Below are positions 48,601-57,924 of a stretch of 64,000 nt of DNA, piece by piece (within the stretch, counting starts at the first letter, position 1; each line of letters begins with the position of its first letter). The stretch is from an uncultured Prevotella sp. Its GTDB lineage: Bacteria > Bacteroidota > Bacteroidia > Bacteroidales > Bacteroidaceae. Under the pieces are notes generated by a model, which did not search any database, was not told the origin of the DNA, and saw nothing but the letters and a program-made list of their open reading frames with translations. The DNA is taken from the NCBI GenBank assembly GCA_905233425.1, contig CAJOEC010000007.1:21229-85228 (forward strand), read 5' to 3'. A program made the translations under genes and the position numbers.

Positions 48601-48959
48601 CTGACGTTTACGCAGAGCTGCCCTTCATGGCTTGTGCTCCTGATGAATGTCTGGCGTTCCAACAGCAGAGCGTCGGCAGCGGTGGTGAAGATGCTGTCGG
48701 TGCCCTCCACAAGGATGGTCAGACCGTCGATGCCCTCATTGTGGATGGCGCAGACGGTGTCGCGGATGACAGCGTTGCTAAGCGTAAGCGTCTTCGTCGT
48801 GGGGTCGTATTTTATCTTGCCGTCGGCGGTGACATTGAATGTGGAACTTCCGCCCGACACTTGCCTACCCCCAACGTAGAGGGCATAGTCGTCGGCGTGC
48901 ACAGACAATGACAGCAAAGAGGTGACAAAGGACAATAATAACAGTCTTATGTAATTCAT
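45645..48959 (-). CDS. Large secreted repetitive beta-helix-like surface protein
   Basis: 1104 aa from ATG 48959 (MNYIRLLLLSFVTSLLSLSVHA signal peptide); the open frame extends upstream to 49292 but that part overlaps a terminator and promoter. The protein is built from about seven copies of a unit containing 'G.IKYDPTTKTLTLSNAVI' and 'LTI.VEG.NSI' (examples 'SISYNAATKTLSLSDIAI', 'QFTYEPDRSLLTLRNVSF'), suiting a right-handed beta helix. The C-terminal tail 'IAIYDQGGRKLQQQQRGLNIVRMSDGTVRKIMK' is the lineage-typical sorting-like tail. Role: probably adhesion or glycan binding; no catalytic motif seen. -7 element TATCTTTGC at 48995-48987. Confidence 0.8.
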   Translation of the reverse strand: MNYIRLLLLSFVTSLLSLSVHADDYALYVGGRQVSGGSSTFNVTADGKIKYDPTTKTLTLSNAVIRDTVCAIHNEGIDGLTILVEGTDSIFTTAADALLLERQTFIRSTSHEGQLCVNVSKKNKKDSIADYAALRVIGGSALRISDCYVKMASEGWAVKGDSNSSLDIVTAEVTAQTKDTLRSCIESLKGLTFRSVIATGGEAYDTKSMSLHLPNSIKKAQQVLIQGSLYLGRYIVDVQRTDTVQTIAHSSTGLMKGRIKYDGRSHVLTLDSSVVRTTGCPAIRNENVGRMTIAVIGPNTINTTGSNVFSLHTSTSIIGAGNAGGQLIVKGNAGGIYQGGDPNYGYTLTLSGLVVEVDAATQGIYGDGMNSYLAIDNARVRVYSSSAVGSFRAVAAFAGCAMGNVDCANGAAWRHATGSFDRNDGTTAREVRIDVPTTIYPIAILGHNLNNLNCADIAIDGLTGTGSISYNAATKTLSLSDIAIHKVPYQGYNQSGAIYINEPGFTIHVSGANSIVHDSGIVAMSGGTLTGPGTLSIEATGESAIYTASKDMFTVACAMLNAKGTTYGFIDTVGGGLTLTASDRQTATTHTFYGGYKSISTPNLTLNGMNFFSPVCCYFDPEAKCIRQNGGREVTEEVTFRQVTQRYGVRIMGVEIDNCNTQGVGSPYISTTQFMNFNEANKTLTLDNFSLTTDAETNIIESECDGLQIVVNGDCKFNTTAAAFFKVNNPKKTGRVDNTFRGNGTIEATARYFTMLVGTRAGITFTDNITVTGQGAISGNSLGKNDESITVEGNASITCKGSEGNPSMDQLTSIKTSGNIRIVEPNWGTSKLFNNGYGIADRQGEVYKGQVIIAKPKSFGMYIGEDAVTNANYSDVDKSGQFTYEPDRSLLTLRNVSFNDTTGLIGGGIDNREIEGLTINIVGDNNIRVRNHVIYSERNFSIIGSGTLNGTSTEGIALWLFGSNCGIRGPQLNLTGGTYAIQGAKRNEKLMVYDTQTKLTLRGYDRGTVSGLDQLQLQSGLYITEPYGAEFSTDYGGIAIGGLLYRGTVVISNREPSAIDDPVASPSDAPIAIYDQGGRKLQQQQRGLNIVRMSDGTVRKIMKQ

Positions 48960-48986
48960 TGATTCGGAATCGCTAAATAACAATGT

Positions 48987-48995
48987 GCAAAGATA
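48987..48995 (-). promoter_or_regulatory. -7 element for the surface protein
   Basis: Minus-strand TATCTTTGC, 28 bp upstream of ATG 48959. Supports the later start. Confidence 0.5.
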
Positions 48996-49107
48996 CAAAG
49001 ATTTGCGACAACGCACATTCCTTTCCGCCTTAAACTTTGTTAAGAACCTGTGTGGCTGTGTCTTTTGTGCGATGTGGATGCGGGAAAAAGGCACTTCTGC
49101 GATGAAA

Positions 49108-49146
49108 AGACAATCGGCAAACACCGCTGGTGTTTGCCGATTGTCT
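49108..49146 (-). terminator. 18-bp perfect hairpin terminator after glutathione peroxidase
   Basis: Arms 49108-49125 and 49129-49146 pair perfectly around a 3-nt loop; on the minus strand the stem is followed by TTTTC. It lies 35 bp past the peroxidase stop. Confidence 0.85.
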
Positions 49147-49180
49147 GCATGTGAAAGATGGTGGCGCAGGGGGCTGCATA

Positions 49181-49732
49181 TTAATGCAGCAACTGGGCTA
49201 TCTGTGCGTCGACATTCTCGATTTTCTCGGTGGGTTCGAAGCGTGCCACCACATTGCCTTTCTTGTCGATGAGGAACTTGGTGAAATTCCACTTGATGTC
49301 GTTCTTTTGCTTGTAGTCGGGGTCGTCCTTCGAGAGCATGTCGTCGAGGATATGGGCGATGGGATGGTTCATGTCCCAGCCTGCGAATCCCTTCTGCTCC
49401 TCAAGGAACTTGAAAAGGGGCTCGGCGTCGGGGCCGTTCACCTTCACCTTCTTGAAGCGCGGGAAGTCGGTGCCGAAGTTCAGCTTGCAGAACTCGTGTA
49501 TCGACTCGTCGGTGCCAGGAGCCTGCTGTCCGAACTGGTTGCAGGGGAAGTCGAGGATGACGAATCCATCGGCGCGGTATTTCTCGTAGAGCTTTTCCAG
49601 CTCTTCGTACTGGGGTGTGAACCCGCACTTTGTAGCAGTGTTTACTATGAGTAACACCTCGTTGGCATACTCTTTTAGCGACACGTCCTTACCTTTTCTG
49701 TCCTTGACAGTGAAATCATAAACTGTTTTCAT
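49181..49732 (-). CDS. Glutathione peroxidase-family (thiol peroxidase) protein
   Basis: Reduces peroxides using thioredoxin-type donors in bacteria. 183 aa; peroxidatic Cys36 in 'LLIVNTATKCGFTPQYEELE', the Gln of 'DFPCNQFGQQAPG', and Trp-Asn of 'IKWNFTKFLIDKKGNVVARF' form the catalytic tetrad. No signal peptide. The cysteine (not selenocysteine) form is normal for bacteria. Ends before a strong terminator. Confidence 0.93.
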   Translation of the reverse strand: MKTVYDFTVKDRKGKDVSLKEYANEVLLIVNTATKCGFTPQYEELEKLYEKYRADGFVILDFPCNQFGQQAPGTDESIHEFCKLNFGTDFPRFKKVKVNGPDAEPLFKFLEEQKGFAGWDMNHPIAHILDDMLSKDDPDYKQKNDIKWNFTKFLIDKKGNVVARFEPTEKIENVDAQIAQLLH

Positions 49733-49751
49733 ATTCTTATTTATTGTTTAT

Positions 49752-49793
49752 AGGGAGTTATCAGGAGTTAATAGGAGTTATCGGGATTTATTG
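49752..49793. repeat. 10-bp microsatellite (TAACTCCTGA-type, minus orientation)
   Basis: Four decamers; read on the minus strand the first TAA is the stop codon of the nuclease lipoprotein (49788-49790), as in the arrays at 31844 and 32841. Confidence 0.65.
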
Positions 49794-50753
49794 GGACAGT
49801 CCCCATGCTTTCTTTACGTTCTCTATGGGCAGCTGCTCTATGCGCTTCTCCGTGTCGTCGGGCAGGTTGCAGAAGAAATCGATGCCGGTGAGTTGTTCCA
49901 GTTCGCTGATGTTCACAGCATAGTCGGCGAGTGGAAGTTTCTTGTCGTAGCTGCCCTTATGCTCCATCCAGAAGCCTATAGCCTTGTAGCCTTGCGAATT
50001 CTTAAGAAGAAGGGCGACGAAGAAGTATTTCGGAACGAGCATTTCACCCTTCAACTTGTCGGGGAACACTTGGTCGTCTTCTATTGTTCCCCCTTTCACT
50101 ACGTAAAGCGTCTCTGTTGATTGGGAGTTGGCCCATGAACGTACCTGGGTTTCCAGCCTGTACCAGGGACTCCAGTCGTTTTTGTATTTCTCGTTTCCAC
50201 TGAGGCTGCCGTTGAAAGCCTTGTACTGTGGCTGCATGTTTGTAAGGAAGAATGTCTGGTAGTTGGCTTCTTCCGAGTATAGACGGTCGGCCGACGGACA
50301 GATGTGCCCATGGTCGTAGCCGCTGTTCCTGATACAGTCCTGGCTGAGATAGAGGTTGTTTGGCAGTAGCGGGTCGTGTGGGTACTGGTTGTTGTTCGAC
50401 GAATAGCGGCTTGTGTTCTGTTGCAGCGTCTTGCTGTCCAACTGGTAGCACGACCACCGTTGCGCTTTCTTCTCAGTGTCCCATTCCACGGAGTAGTTTA
50501 TTCCGTATTGGTCATTGGTGTAGTGAATGAGCACCTTTCCTCCCTTCACCTTGGGGAACTCCAGTCTGGCAAGCGACGGTTCCTGTGAAGTGTCGTTGCG
50601 GTTGGTGTTGTCGCTTGTGTCGTTGTTGTCGCTTCCTTTCTGTCCGTCGTCGGTGTCGGAGCAAGCCGCAACAAAAAACGCCGTCAGCATTGCCAGCAGA
50701 TATGACAAGAATATTTGGCAACATGACTTCGTGGTGGTGGGGTGGAGTCTCAT
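49788..50753 (-). CDS. DNA/RNA non-specific endonuclease, lipoprotein
   Basis: Start at ATG 50753 gives MRLHPTTTKSCCQIFLSYLL and a lipobox VAAC (Cys31), so a lipid-anchored surface or periplasmic nuclease; the frame opens further upstream (50855) without a signal sequence. The mature part has an Asn/Asp/Ser/Thr-rich linker, then the NUC domain: 'YDHGHICPSADRLYS' (His general base in the DRGH position), 'TFFLTNMQPQYKAFNGSLSG' with metal-binding Asn, and 'WSPWYRLETQVRSWA'. The family motif is usually DRGH; here the second residue is His. Function: nucleic acid scavenging or degradation outside the cytoplasm. Confidence 0.85.
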   Translation of the reverse strand: MRLHPTTTKSCCQIFLSYLLAMLTAFFVAACSDTDDGQKGSDNNDTSDNTNRNDTSQEPSLARLEFPKVKGGKVLIHYTNDQYGINYSVEWDTEKKAQRWSCYQLDSKTLQQNTSRYSSNNNQYPHDPLLPNNLYLSQDCIRNSGYDHGHICPSADRLYSEEANYQTFFLTNMQPQYKAFNGSLSGNEKYKNDWSPWYRLETQVRSWANSQSTETLYVVKGGTIEDDQVFPDKLKGEMLVPKYFFVALLLKNSQGYKAIGFWMEHKGSYDKKLPLADYAVNISELEQLTGIDFFCNLPDDTEKRIEQLPIENVKKAWGLSQ

Positions 50754-50875
50754 TGTGTTGTGTTGGTTTTTGTTAAGGCCTGGCTCAATGAAACGGAAAA
50801 AGGTGCGTACACGGTATATGCAACTACCCTGTACACCCCTTTTTTGCTTCATCAAGTTCTCCTCTTGGTATGTGG

Positions 50876-51130
50876 TTACTTCTTAGCAGCCTTACCGTAG
50901 CGGCTCATGAACTTGTCGACACGTCCTGCGGTGTCCACGAGCTTGCTCTTGCCAGTGTAGAACGGGTGCGAGCTGCTGGAGATTTCAACTTTGATCACTG
51001 GGTAGGTCTCACCTTCGAATTCCACTGTGTCGTTGCTCTTTGCTGTGGACTTCGTAAGGAACATATCGCCGTTGGACATGTCACGGAACACGACGGGGCG
51101 ATAGTTTTCGGGATGAATTCCTTTTTTCAT
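50876..51130 (-). CDS. rpmE2: 50S ribosomal protein L31 type B
   Basis: 84-aa L31 without the four zinc-binding cysteines, therefore the zinc-independent type B form ('[29 protein letters not shown]', '[32 protein letters not shown]'). In bacteria with two L31 genes this form is induced in zinc shortage; here only this copy is visible. It has its own promoter and a long leader. Confidence 0.96.
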   Translation of the reverse strand: MKKGIHPENYRPVVFRDMSNGDMFLTKSTAKSNDTVEFEGETYPVIKVEISSSSHPFYTGKSKLVDTAGRVDKFMSRYGKAAKK

Positions 51131-51326
51131 TTTTTTTGTTTCTTTTTGCCCCCTAAGTCTGGGGGTGAGGTCTGGACAATCTCTTGTCCTTTCCCTTGCT
51201 AATTGTTAATAATGTTAATAATCTATATATTTCTTCTTGAATGCCGGAGCCTTTCAAGGCCCCTAACCCCCTGTCTTAGGGGCCTAATCGGGTGCAAAGG
51301 TACGAACTTTTTTTTATTCGCACAAA
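51131..51326 (-). promoter_or_regulatory. L31 promoter and about 160-nt structured leader
   Basis: Minus strand: TTTG at 51326-51323 and TACCTTTGC at 51302-51294, spacer 20 bp. A few bases after the predicted start lies a 9-bp stem (GGCCCCTAA with TTAGGGGCC, 51276-51284 and 51258-51266), then further G/C-rich sequence near 51151-51177. Ribosomal protein leaders often autoregulate; that this one binds L31 is inference. Confidence 0.55.
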
Positions 51327-51391
51327 TTTTTCTTTTATTCGCATAAAATTTTCACTTTTATTATGCTTTTCCCCTGACCGATTCTGTCGTT

Positions 51392-52099
51392 TCAGTCTTT
51401 GAACTGCAGTTCGAGCTGTGTGTCGCCCAGAAGATTGTATGACATGCGGTGATATGGTGTCGTTCCGTACTGGCGTATTGCCTCGCGGTGTTTCTTGGTG
51501 GGATAGCCTTTGTTGTGCTTCCAGTCGTAGTTGGGGAACTTCTCGGCCAGTCCGTTCATGTAGTCGTCGCGGTAAGTCTTTGCCAGGATTGATGCGGCTG
51601 CTATTGAGAGGTATTTCCCGTCGCCTTTGACGATGGTGGTATGTGGAAGTGGGCGTTGAGGTTGCGGCTGGGCCGCAGCATACGGGACGTTGGGGCGTTG
51701 AGGTTGCGACTGAGTCGCAACATACGGGACGCTGGGGGCAGGATTTGGGGGGTAATATGGCTTGAACCTGTTTCCGTCGACGATGATGGCTTCGGGTCTC
51801 ACCTTTAGTGCGTCGAGTGCACGGTGCATAGCGAGAATAGATGCGTTGAGTATGTTTATTCGGTCTATCTCTTCGGGTGTCACCACTCCTACGGCCCATG
51901 CCACGGCGTCGCGCTCAATCTGCAGTCTCAGTTCGTATCGCCTGCGCTCTGTCAGCTGTTTGGAGTCGTTGAGCAGTGGGTTCTCATAGTCGGGCGGAAG
52001 TATTACTGCCGCTGCATAGACACTCCCTGCCAAGCATCCGCGTCCCGCCTCGTCACATCCGGCCTCCACAAGGTTGTCGTAGTAATGGTTCAGCAGCAT
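51392..52099 (-). CDS. rnhB: Ribonuclease HII with tandem 14-residue insert
   Basis: Removes RNA primers and ribonucleotides from DNA. 235 aa; catalytic acids are D16-E17 (GCDEAGRG), D108 in '[11 protein letters not shown]' and the Asp of '[11 protein letters not shown]'. Between 'NRFKPY' and '[21 protein letters not shown]', where homologues have only a few residues, lie about 35 extra residues (116-150) including two 14-residue copies, '[14 protein letters not shown]' and '[14 protein letters not shown]', encoded by a 42-bp tandem repeat with palindromic core (51651-51734). The insert sits in a surface loop next to the substrate-binding strand; the rest is intact. Confidence 0.92.
   Translation of the reverse strand: MLLNHYYDNLVEAGCDEAGRGCLAGSVYAAAVILPPDYENPLLNDSKQLTERRRYELRLQIERDAVAWAVGVVTPEEIDRINILNASILAMHRALDALKVRPEAIIVDGNRFKPYYPPNPAPSVPYVATQSQPQRPNVPYAAAQPQPQRPLPHTTIVKGDGKYLSIAAASILAKTYRDDYMNGLAEKFPNYDWKHNKGYPTKKHREAIRQYGTTPYHRMSYNLLGDTQLELQFKD
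51651..51734. repeat. 42-bp palindromic tandem repeat inside rnhB
   Basis: Two copies starting at 51651 and 51693. The second contains the perfect palindrome GTTGCGAC-TGA-GTCGCAAC also found at 30862-30880; the first has compensatory-looking changes (GTTGCGGC...GCCGCAGC), which keep the hairpin. Confidence 0.85.
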
Positions 52100-52102
52100 G
52101 GA

Positions 52103-52165
52103 GACAATAAACGTTAAGCAATAAACAATAAACGTCAGGAAATAAACGATAGGCTAAACAATAAT
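52103..52165. repeat. AT-rich short tandem repeat (CAATAAACGT-type)
   Basis: Degenerate CAATAAA and AATAAACG units between thyA and rnhB. Different motif from the 7-, 9- and 10-bp families but the same position class (co-directional gene gap). Confidence 0.6.
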
Positions 52166-52167
52166 CG

Positions 52168-53034
52168 TTAGACACTTACCTCGGCCTTGATGTGTGGCCA
52201 TGGGTCGTAGTTCTCCAGCTTGAAATCGTCGTAGCTGAACGAGAATATGTCTTTCACCTCAGGGTTTATCCGCATGGTGGGCAGTTGGCGCGGTTCACGC
52301 GTCAGTTGCAGCCGTGCCTGTTCGAGGTGGTTGAGGTATAGGTGTGTGTCTCCGGTGGTGTGGATGAACTCGCCCGGTTCCATGTCGCACACCTGGGCCA
52401 TCATCATGCAGAGCAGGGCGTAGGATGCGATGTTGAAAGGTACTCCGAGGAAAGTGTCGGCAGAGCGTTGGTAGAGGAGCAGCGACAGCCGTGGACGAGA
52501 CGGGGTGTCGGCGGGAGAACCGCCGACCGCGTCCACGGATGCAAGCCCAGCTGCGGCGGGTTGTGGCGGCGTGACATAGAACTGGAACATGGTGTGGCAT
52601 GGGGGGAGGGCCATCTGCGAGACCTCGGCGACGTTCCATGCCGAAACAATGATGCGCCGTGAGTCGGGGGTATGGCGCAACTGGTCCACCACCATGCTTA
52701 TCTGGTCGATGGCCCCGCCGTCGTAGTCGGGCCATGAGCGCCACTGGTGCCCGTAGACAGGCCCCAGCTCTCCGTTCTCGTCGGCCCATTCGTTCCATAT
52801 CCTCACGCCGTGCTCCTGCAGGTATCTCACGTTGGTATTGCCTTGCAGGAACCACAGCAGCTCGTAGATTATCGATTTGAGGTGCAGCTTCTTTGTCGTT
52901 AACAGTGGGAAACCCTGTTTCAGGTTGAAGCGCATCTGGTGTCCGAAAACGCTTTTTGTCCCTGTTCCTGTGCGGTCGCTCTTGACGGCTCCTTCGCGCA
53001 GTATACGGTCGAGAAGTTCGAGGTATTGTTTCAT
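52168..53034 (-). CDS. thyA: Thymidylate synthase with palindrome-encoded insert
   Basis: Converts dUMP and methylene-THF to dTMP. 288 aa against the usual 264. Catalytic Cys146 ('[14 protein letters not shown]'), '[14 protein letters not shown]', '[22 protein letters not shown]' and '[12 protein letters not shown]' are intact. Residues about 155-182 ([20 protein letters not shown]...) replace the short 'ADGK' turn between 'QFYV' and '[11 protein letters not shown]'; they are encoded by a 50-bp imperfect palindrome (52489-52538). Insertion at a beta turn with frame kept suggests a functional enzyme. Related palindromic sequence lies just upstream of the gene (53050-53095). Confidence 0.93.
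   Translation of the reverse strand: MKQYLELLDRILREGAVKSDRTGTGTKSVFGHQMRFNLKQGFPLLTTKKLHLKSIIYELLWFLQGNTNVRYLQEHGVRIWNEWADENGELGPVYGHQWRSWPDYDGGAIDQISMVVDQLRHTPDSRRIIVSAWNVAEVSQMALPPCHTMFQFYVTPPQPAAAGLASVDAVGGSPADTPSRPRLSLLLYQRSADTFLGVPFNIASYALLCMMMAQVCDMEPGEFIHTTGDTHLYLNHLEQARLQLTREPRQLPTMRINPEVKDIFSFSYDDFKLENYDPWPHIKAEVSV
52489..52538. repeat. 50-bp imperfect palindrome inside thyA
   Basis: Outer arms CCGTGGAC 52489-52496 and GTCCACGG 52531-52538; inner arms GTCGGCGG 52507-52514 and CCGCCGAC 52520-52527 around GAGAA. Confidence 0.85.
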
Positions 53035-53104
53035 TGGTATTGTTGGGCAGAGAGCGGGTCTCGACGGGCGAACCGTCGGGCGCGGGTGCCGGGGGTGTTT
53101 TTTG

Positions 53105-55288
<2,184 letters not shown>

Positions 55289-55683
55289 ATTCTTAGCCCA
55301 CTATGTTAAGGGTTAGGGTCTGAACGACCATATTTATAGTTAATACTATTATTTAGTGATGATTAAAAATAACTTGGTACGATTTTGTGTGCTCGACCAC
55401 GCCCCGCTCGACCACGCCCCGAAGGGGCAAGGAGCAGTCAGCCCAGGGCAGCGCCCTGGGTAGGAATGAGTACGCAGCCCTCGCCCTGTAGGGGCAAAAG
55501 AATGAGTAGGAGGCGTCGCCTCCGTCCAAGGCTTTTGCCCTCATTCCCGAGCAAAGCTCGCCTACCCGTAGCCTTTCAGGGGCTGACTGCTTGCTGGCCT
55601 TTCAGGCCGTTCTGCGGTAACATACGATAATCAGCTATTTGTACCAACTTTTTTTTTACTTGTATTTATCCATATTCCATTCG
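55289..55683. repeat. Gene-free block of short GC palindromes
   Basis: Contains repeated CTCGACCACGCCCCG, the stem CCCAGGGC 55442-55449 with GCCCTGGG 55453-55460, GGAGGCGTCGCCTCC, and CCTTTCAGG repeats near 55577-55606. No gene or promoter recognised. A REP-like cluster distinct from the GTAGGGGCAGG family. Confidence 0.6.
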
Positions 55684-56904
55684 TCATTCCAAATGTGACT
55701 TTGCAAGCTGTTCCTCTACATATTCTGCTGTGACCTCAAACTTGTCGACCTTTTTCGACGGCACCTCGAACATGGCGTCCATCATCACGCTTTCCACGAT
55801 GGAGCGCAGTCCGCGGGCACCGAGCTTGTATTCCACGGCCTTGTCGACAAGAGCCTTCTTCGCCTCGGGCGTGAACGTCAGCTCAATGCCGTCCATCTGG
55901 AACAGCTTCTGGTACTGGCGCACTATCGAGTTCTTCGGCTCCACGAGGATTCTCTCCAGCGCCTCGCGGTCCAGCGGGTTCAGGTAGGTGAGCACCGGCA
56001 GACGGCCGATGATTTCGGGAATGAGTCCGAAGCTCTTCAAGTCCTGCGGCGAGACGTATTTCATCAGGTCGTTCTTGTCAATCTTGCGCACGTTCTGCAC
56101 CGAGTTGTAGCCCACGGTGTGGGTGTTCAGCCGCTGTGCAATCTTGCGCTCAATTCCGTCGAAGGCTCCGCCGCAGATGAACAGTATGTTTCGTGTGTCC
56201 ACTGAGATATACTCCTGGTCGGGGTGTTTGCGCCCGCCCTTTGGCGGCACGTTCACGTTGGTGCCTTCGAGCAGTTTCAGCAGTCCCTGCTGTACACCCT
56301 CGCCTGAGACGTCGCGGGTGATTGACGGGTTGTCGGTCTTGCGTGCAATCTTGTCAATCTCGTCGATGAACACTATTCCCCGCTGCGTAGCCTCAACGTC
56401 GAAGTCGGCCACTTGCAGCAGACGTGTGAGAATGCTCTCCACGTCCTCGCCGACATATCCGGCCTCGGTGAACACGGTGGCGTCGACGATGGTGAACGGC
56501 ACGTCGAGCAGCTTGGCAATGGTGCGGGCTATGAGTGTCTTGCCCGTGCCCGTGCTTCCCACCATAATTATATTACTCTTCTCTATCTCCACTCCGTCCT
56601 TGTCGGCAGGCTGTCCCAGCCGCTTGTAGTGGTTATAGACCGACACCGAGATGTAGCGTTTGGCCTCGTCCTGGCCAATGATATACTGGTCGAGGTAAGC
56701 CTTTATCTCTGTTGGCTTGGGCACGCTGCGCGAGTTGAACTTCGTCTTGCCCTTATGCCCGGCCTGTTGTTCTGCCATTCCCGACTGCTCCACAATCTGG
56801 TAGGCCTGGCGGGCGCAGTCGTCACAGATGAAGCCGTTGATGCCTGTGATGAGCAGCTTCACTTCGCGGTCAGAGCGACCGCAGAAATTACATGTTTTCT
56901 TCAC
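55684..56904 (-). CDS. clpX: ATP-dependent Clp protease ATP-binding subunit ClpX
   Basis: AAA+ unfoldase of the ClpXP protease. 406 aa: N-terminal zinc-binding domain with C5, C8, C27, C30; Walker A GSTGTGKT (116-123); Walker B '[11 protein letters not shown]'; pore loop '[11 protein letters not shown]'; the ClpP-contacting loop normally IGF is VGY ('[14 protein letters not shown]'), as in other Bacteroidetes; sensor 2 '[16 protein letters not shown]'. Directly follows clpP on the minus strand, operon order clpP-clpX. Confidence 0.97.
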   Translation of the reverse strand: MKKTCNFCGRSDREVKLLITGINGFICDDCARQAYQIVEQSGMAEQQAGHKGKTKFNSRSVPKPTEIKAYLDQYIIGQDEAKRYISVSVYNHYKRLGQPADKDGVEIEKSNIIMVGSTGTGKTLIARTIAKLLDVPFTIVDATVFTEAGYVGEDVESILTRLLQVADFDVEATQRGIVFIDEIDKIARKTDNPSITRDVSGEGVQQGLLKLLEGTNVNVPPKGGRKHPDQEYISVDTRNILFICGGAFDGIERKIAQRLNTHTVGYNSVQNVRKIDKNDLMKYVSPQDLKSFGLIPEIIGRLPVLTYLNPLDREALERILVEPKNSIVRQYQKLFQMDGIELTFTPEAKKALVDKAVEYKLGARGLRSIVESVMMDAMFEVPSKKVDKFEVTAEYVEEQLAKSHLE

Positions 56905-56911
56905 TATATCA

Positions 56912-56946
56912 AATTAGTAATTAGCAATTAGTAATTAGTAATTATG
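56912..56946. repeat. 7-bp microsatellite AATTAGT, five units
   Basis: AATTAGT, AATTAGC, AATTAGT x2, AATTATG in the clpP-clpX gap, with an inverted relative near 57003-57045. A third heptamer motif used as intercistronic filler. Confidence 0.75.
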
Positions 56947-57041
56947 ATTAGCTTGCACGCCCGTTCTTGGCAGAAAGACCATGCGCAGCTGTTTGGATTT
57001 AACCAATGTAATCATAATTATTCATTACTAATTACTCATTA

Positions 57042-57704
57042 TTATTTTTTTGTCAGCACCTGGTCTATCATGCCGTACTCCTTTGCATCCTCAGCCGTCA
57101 TCCAGTAGTTGCGGTCTGAGTCGGCCCACACCTTGTCGAAGTCGGTGTGCGAGTGGTTGGCGATGATGGTGTAGAGTTCCTTCTTCAATATCTGTATCTG
57201 TTTCACCTCAATCTCCATGTCCGAGGCCTGGCCCTGCACACCGCCGAGCGGCTGGTGAATCATCACGCGGCTGTGGGGAAGTGCCGAGCGCTTGCCCTCC
57301 TGTCCGGCCACGAGCAGTACTGCGGCCATCGACGCTGCCATGCCGGTGCAGATGGTGGCCACGTCGCTGGAGATGAACTGCATGGTGTCGTATATTCCCA
57401 GTCCGGCATGGACGCTGCCGCCGGGCGAGTTGATGTAGATGCTTATGTCCTTGCCTGAGTCCACGCTGTCGAGGTAGAGCAGCTGCGCCTGAAGGGTGTT
57501 GGCGGTGTAGTCGTCAATCTGCGTGCCGAGGAAGATGATGCGGTCCATCATCAGTCGGGAAAAGACATCCATCTGGGTCACGTTCAGCTGACGCTCCTCC
57601 AGAATGTATGGGTTAAGATACTGGGCTTGCGCCTTCATCACGTCGTCGAACACCATGCCGTTTATGCCATAGTGCCCTGTTGCATATTTTCTGAAATCGT
57701 TCAT
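57042..57704 (-). CDS. clpP: ATP-dependent Clp protease proteolytic subunit
   Basis: Serine protease forming the ClpXP barrel. 220 aa with catalytic triad S125 ('CTGMAASMAAVLL'), H150 ('MIHQPLGGVQG') and D197 ('DSDRNYWMTAEDA'). The N-terminus is somewhat longer than in E. coli and may include a propeptide. A TAATTTTGT element at 57785-57777 on the minus strand may be the operon promoter. Confidence 0.96.
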   Translation of the reverse strand: MNDFRKYATGHYGINGMVFDDVMKAQAQYLNPYILEERQLNVTQMDVFSRLMMDRIIFLGTQIDDYTANTLQAQLLYLDSVDSGKDISIYINSPGGSVHAGLGIYDTMQFISSDVATICTGMAASMAAVLLVAGQEGKRSALPHSRVMIHQPLGGVQGQASDMEIEVKQIQILKKELYTIIANHSHTDFDKVWADSDRNYWMTAEDAKEYGMIDQVLTKK

Positions 57705-57860
57705 AATCAGAGGTTTATATATTTCTGTTGTCTATGGGGCACACCTTTTCTTGTGCCTTTCCTTTCGATTTGAGTTACAAAATTAATCAAAAAAGTTGAT
57801 ACGGACGAAACAACGGCACAGTTTTTTCTATAAAAAACCTTAATTAGCCTTTAGCCGCTA

Positions 57861-57893
57861 TTTGGCCGTTTCCGAAAAAATGACTACCTTTGC
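57861..57893 (+). promoter_or_regulatory. Promoter of the FAD oxidoreductase
   Basis: TTTG 57861-57864 and TACCTTTGC 57885-57893 with a 20-bp spacer; 31 bp to ATG 57925. Confidence 0.8.
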
Positions 57894-57924
57894 ACCACAA
57901 AAGAGAAATAAGAACTGAAAAACC

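Noticed and set aside
48960..49292. 110-residue N-terminal extension of the large surface protein
   Set aside because: It overlaps a promoter element, a terminator hairpin and the peroxidase gene; the signal peptide begins at ATG 48959.
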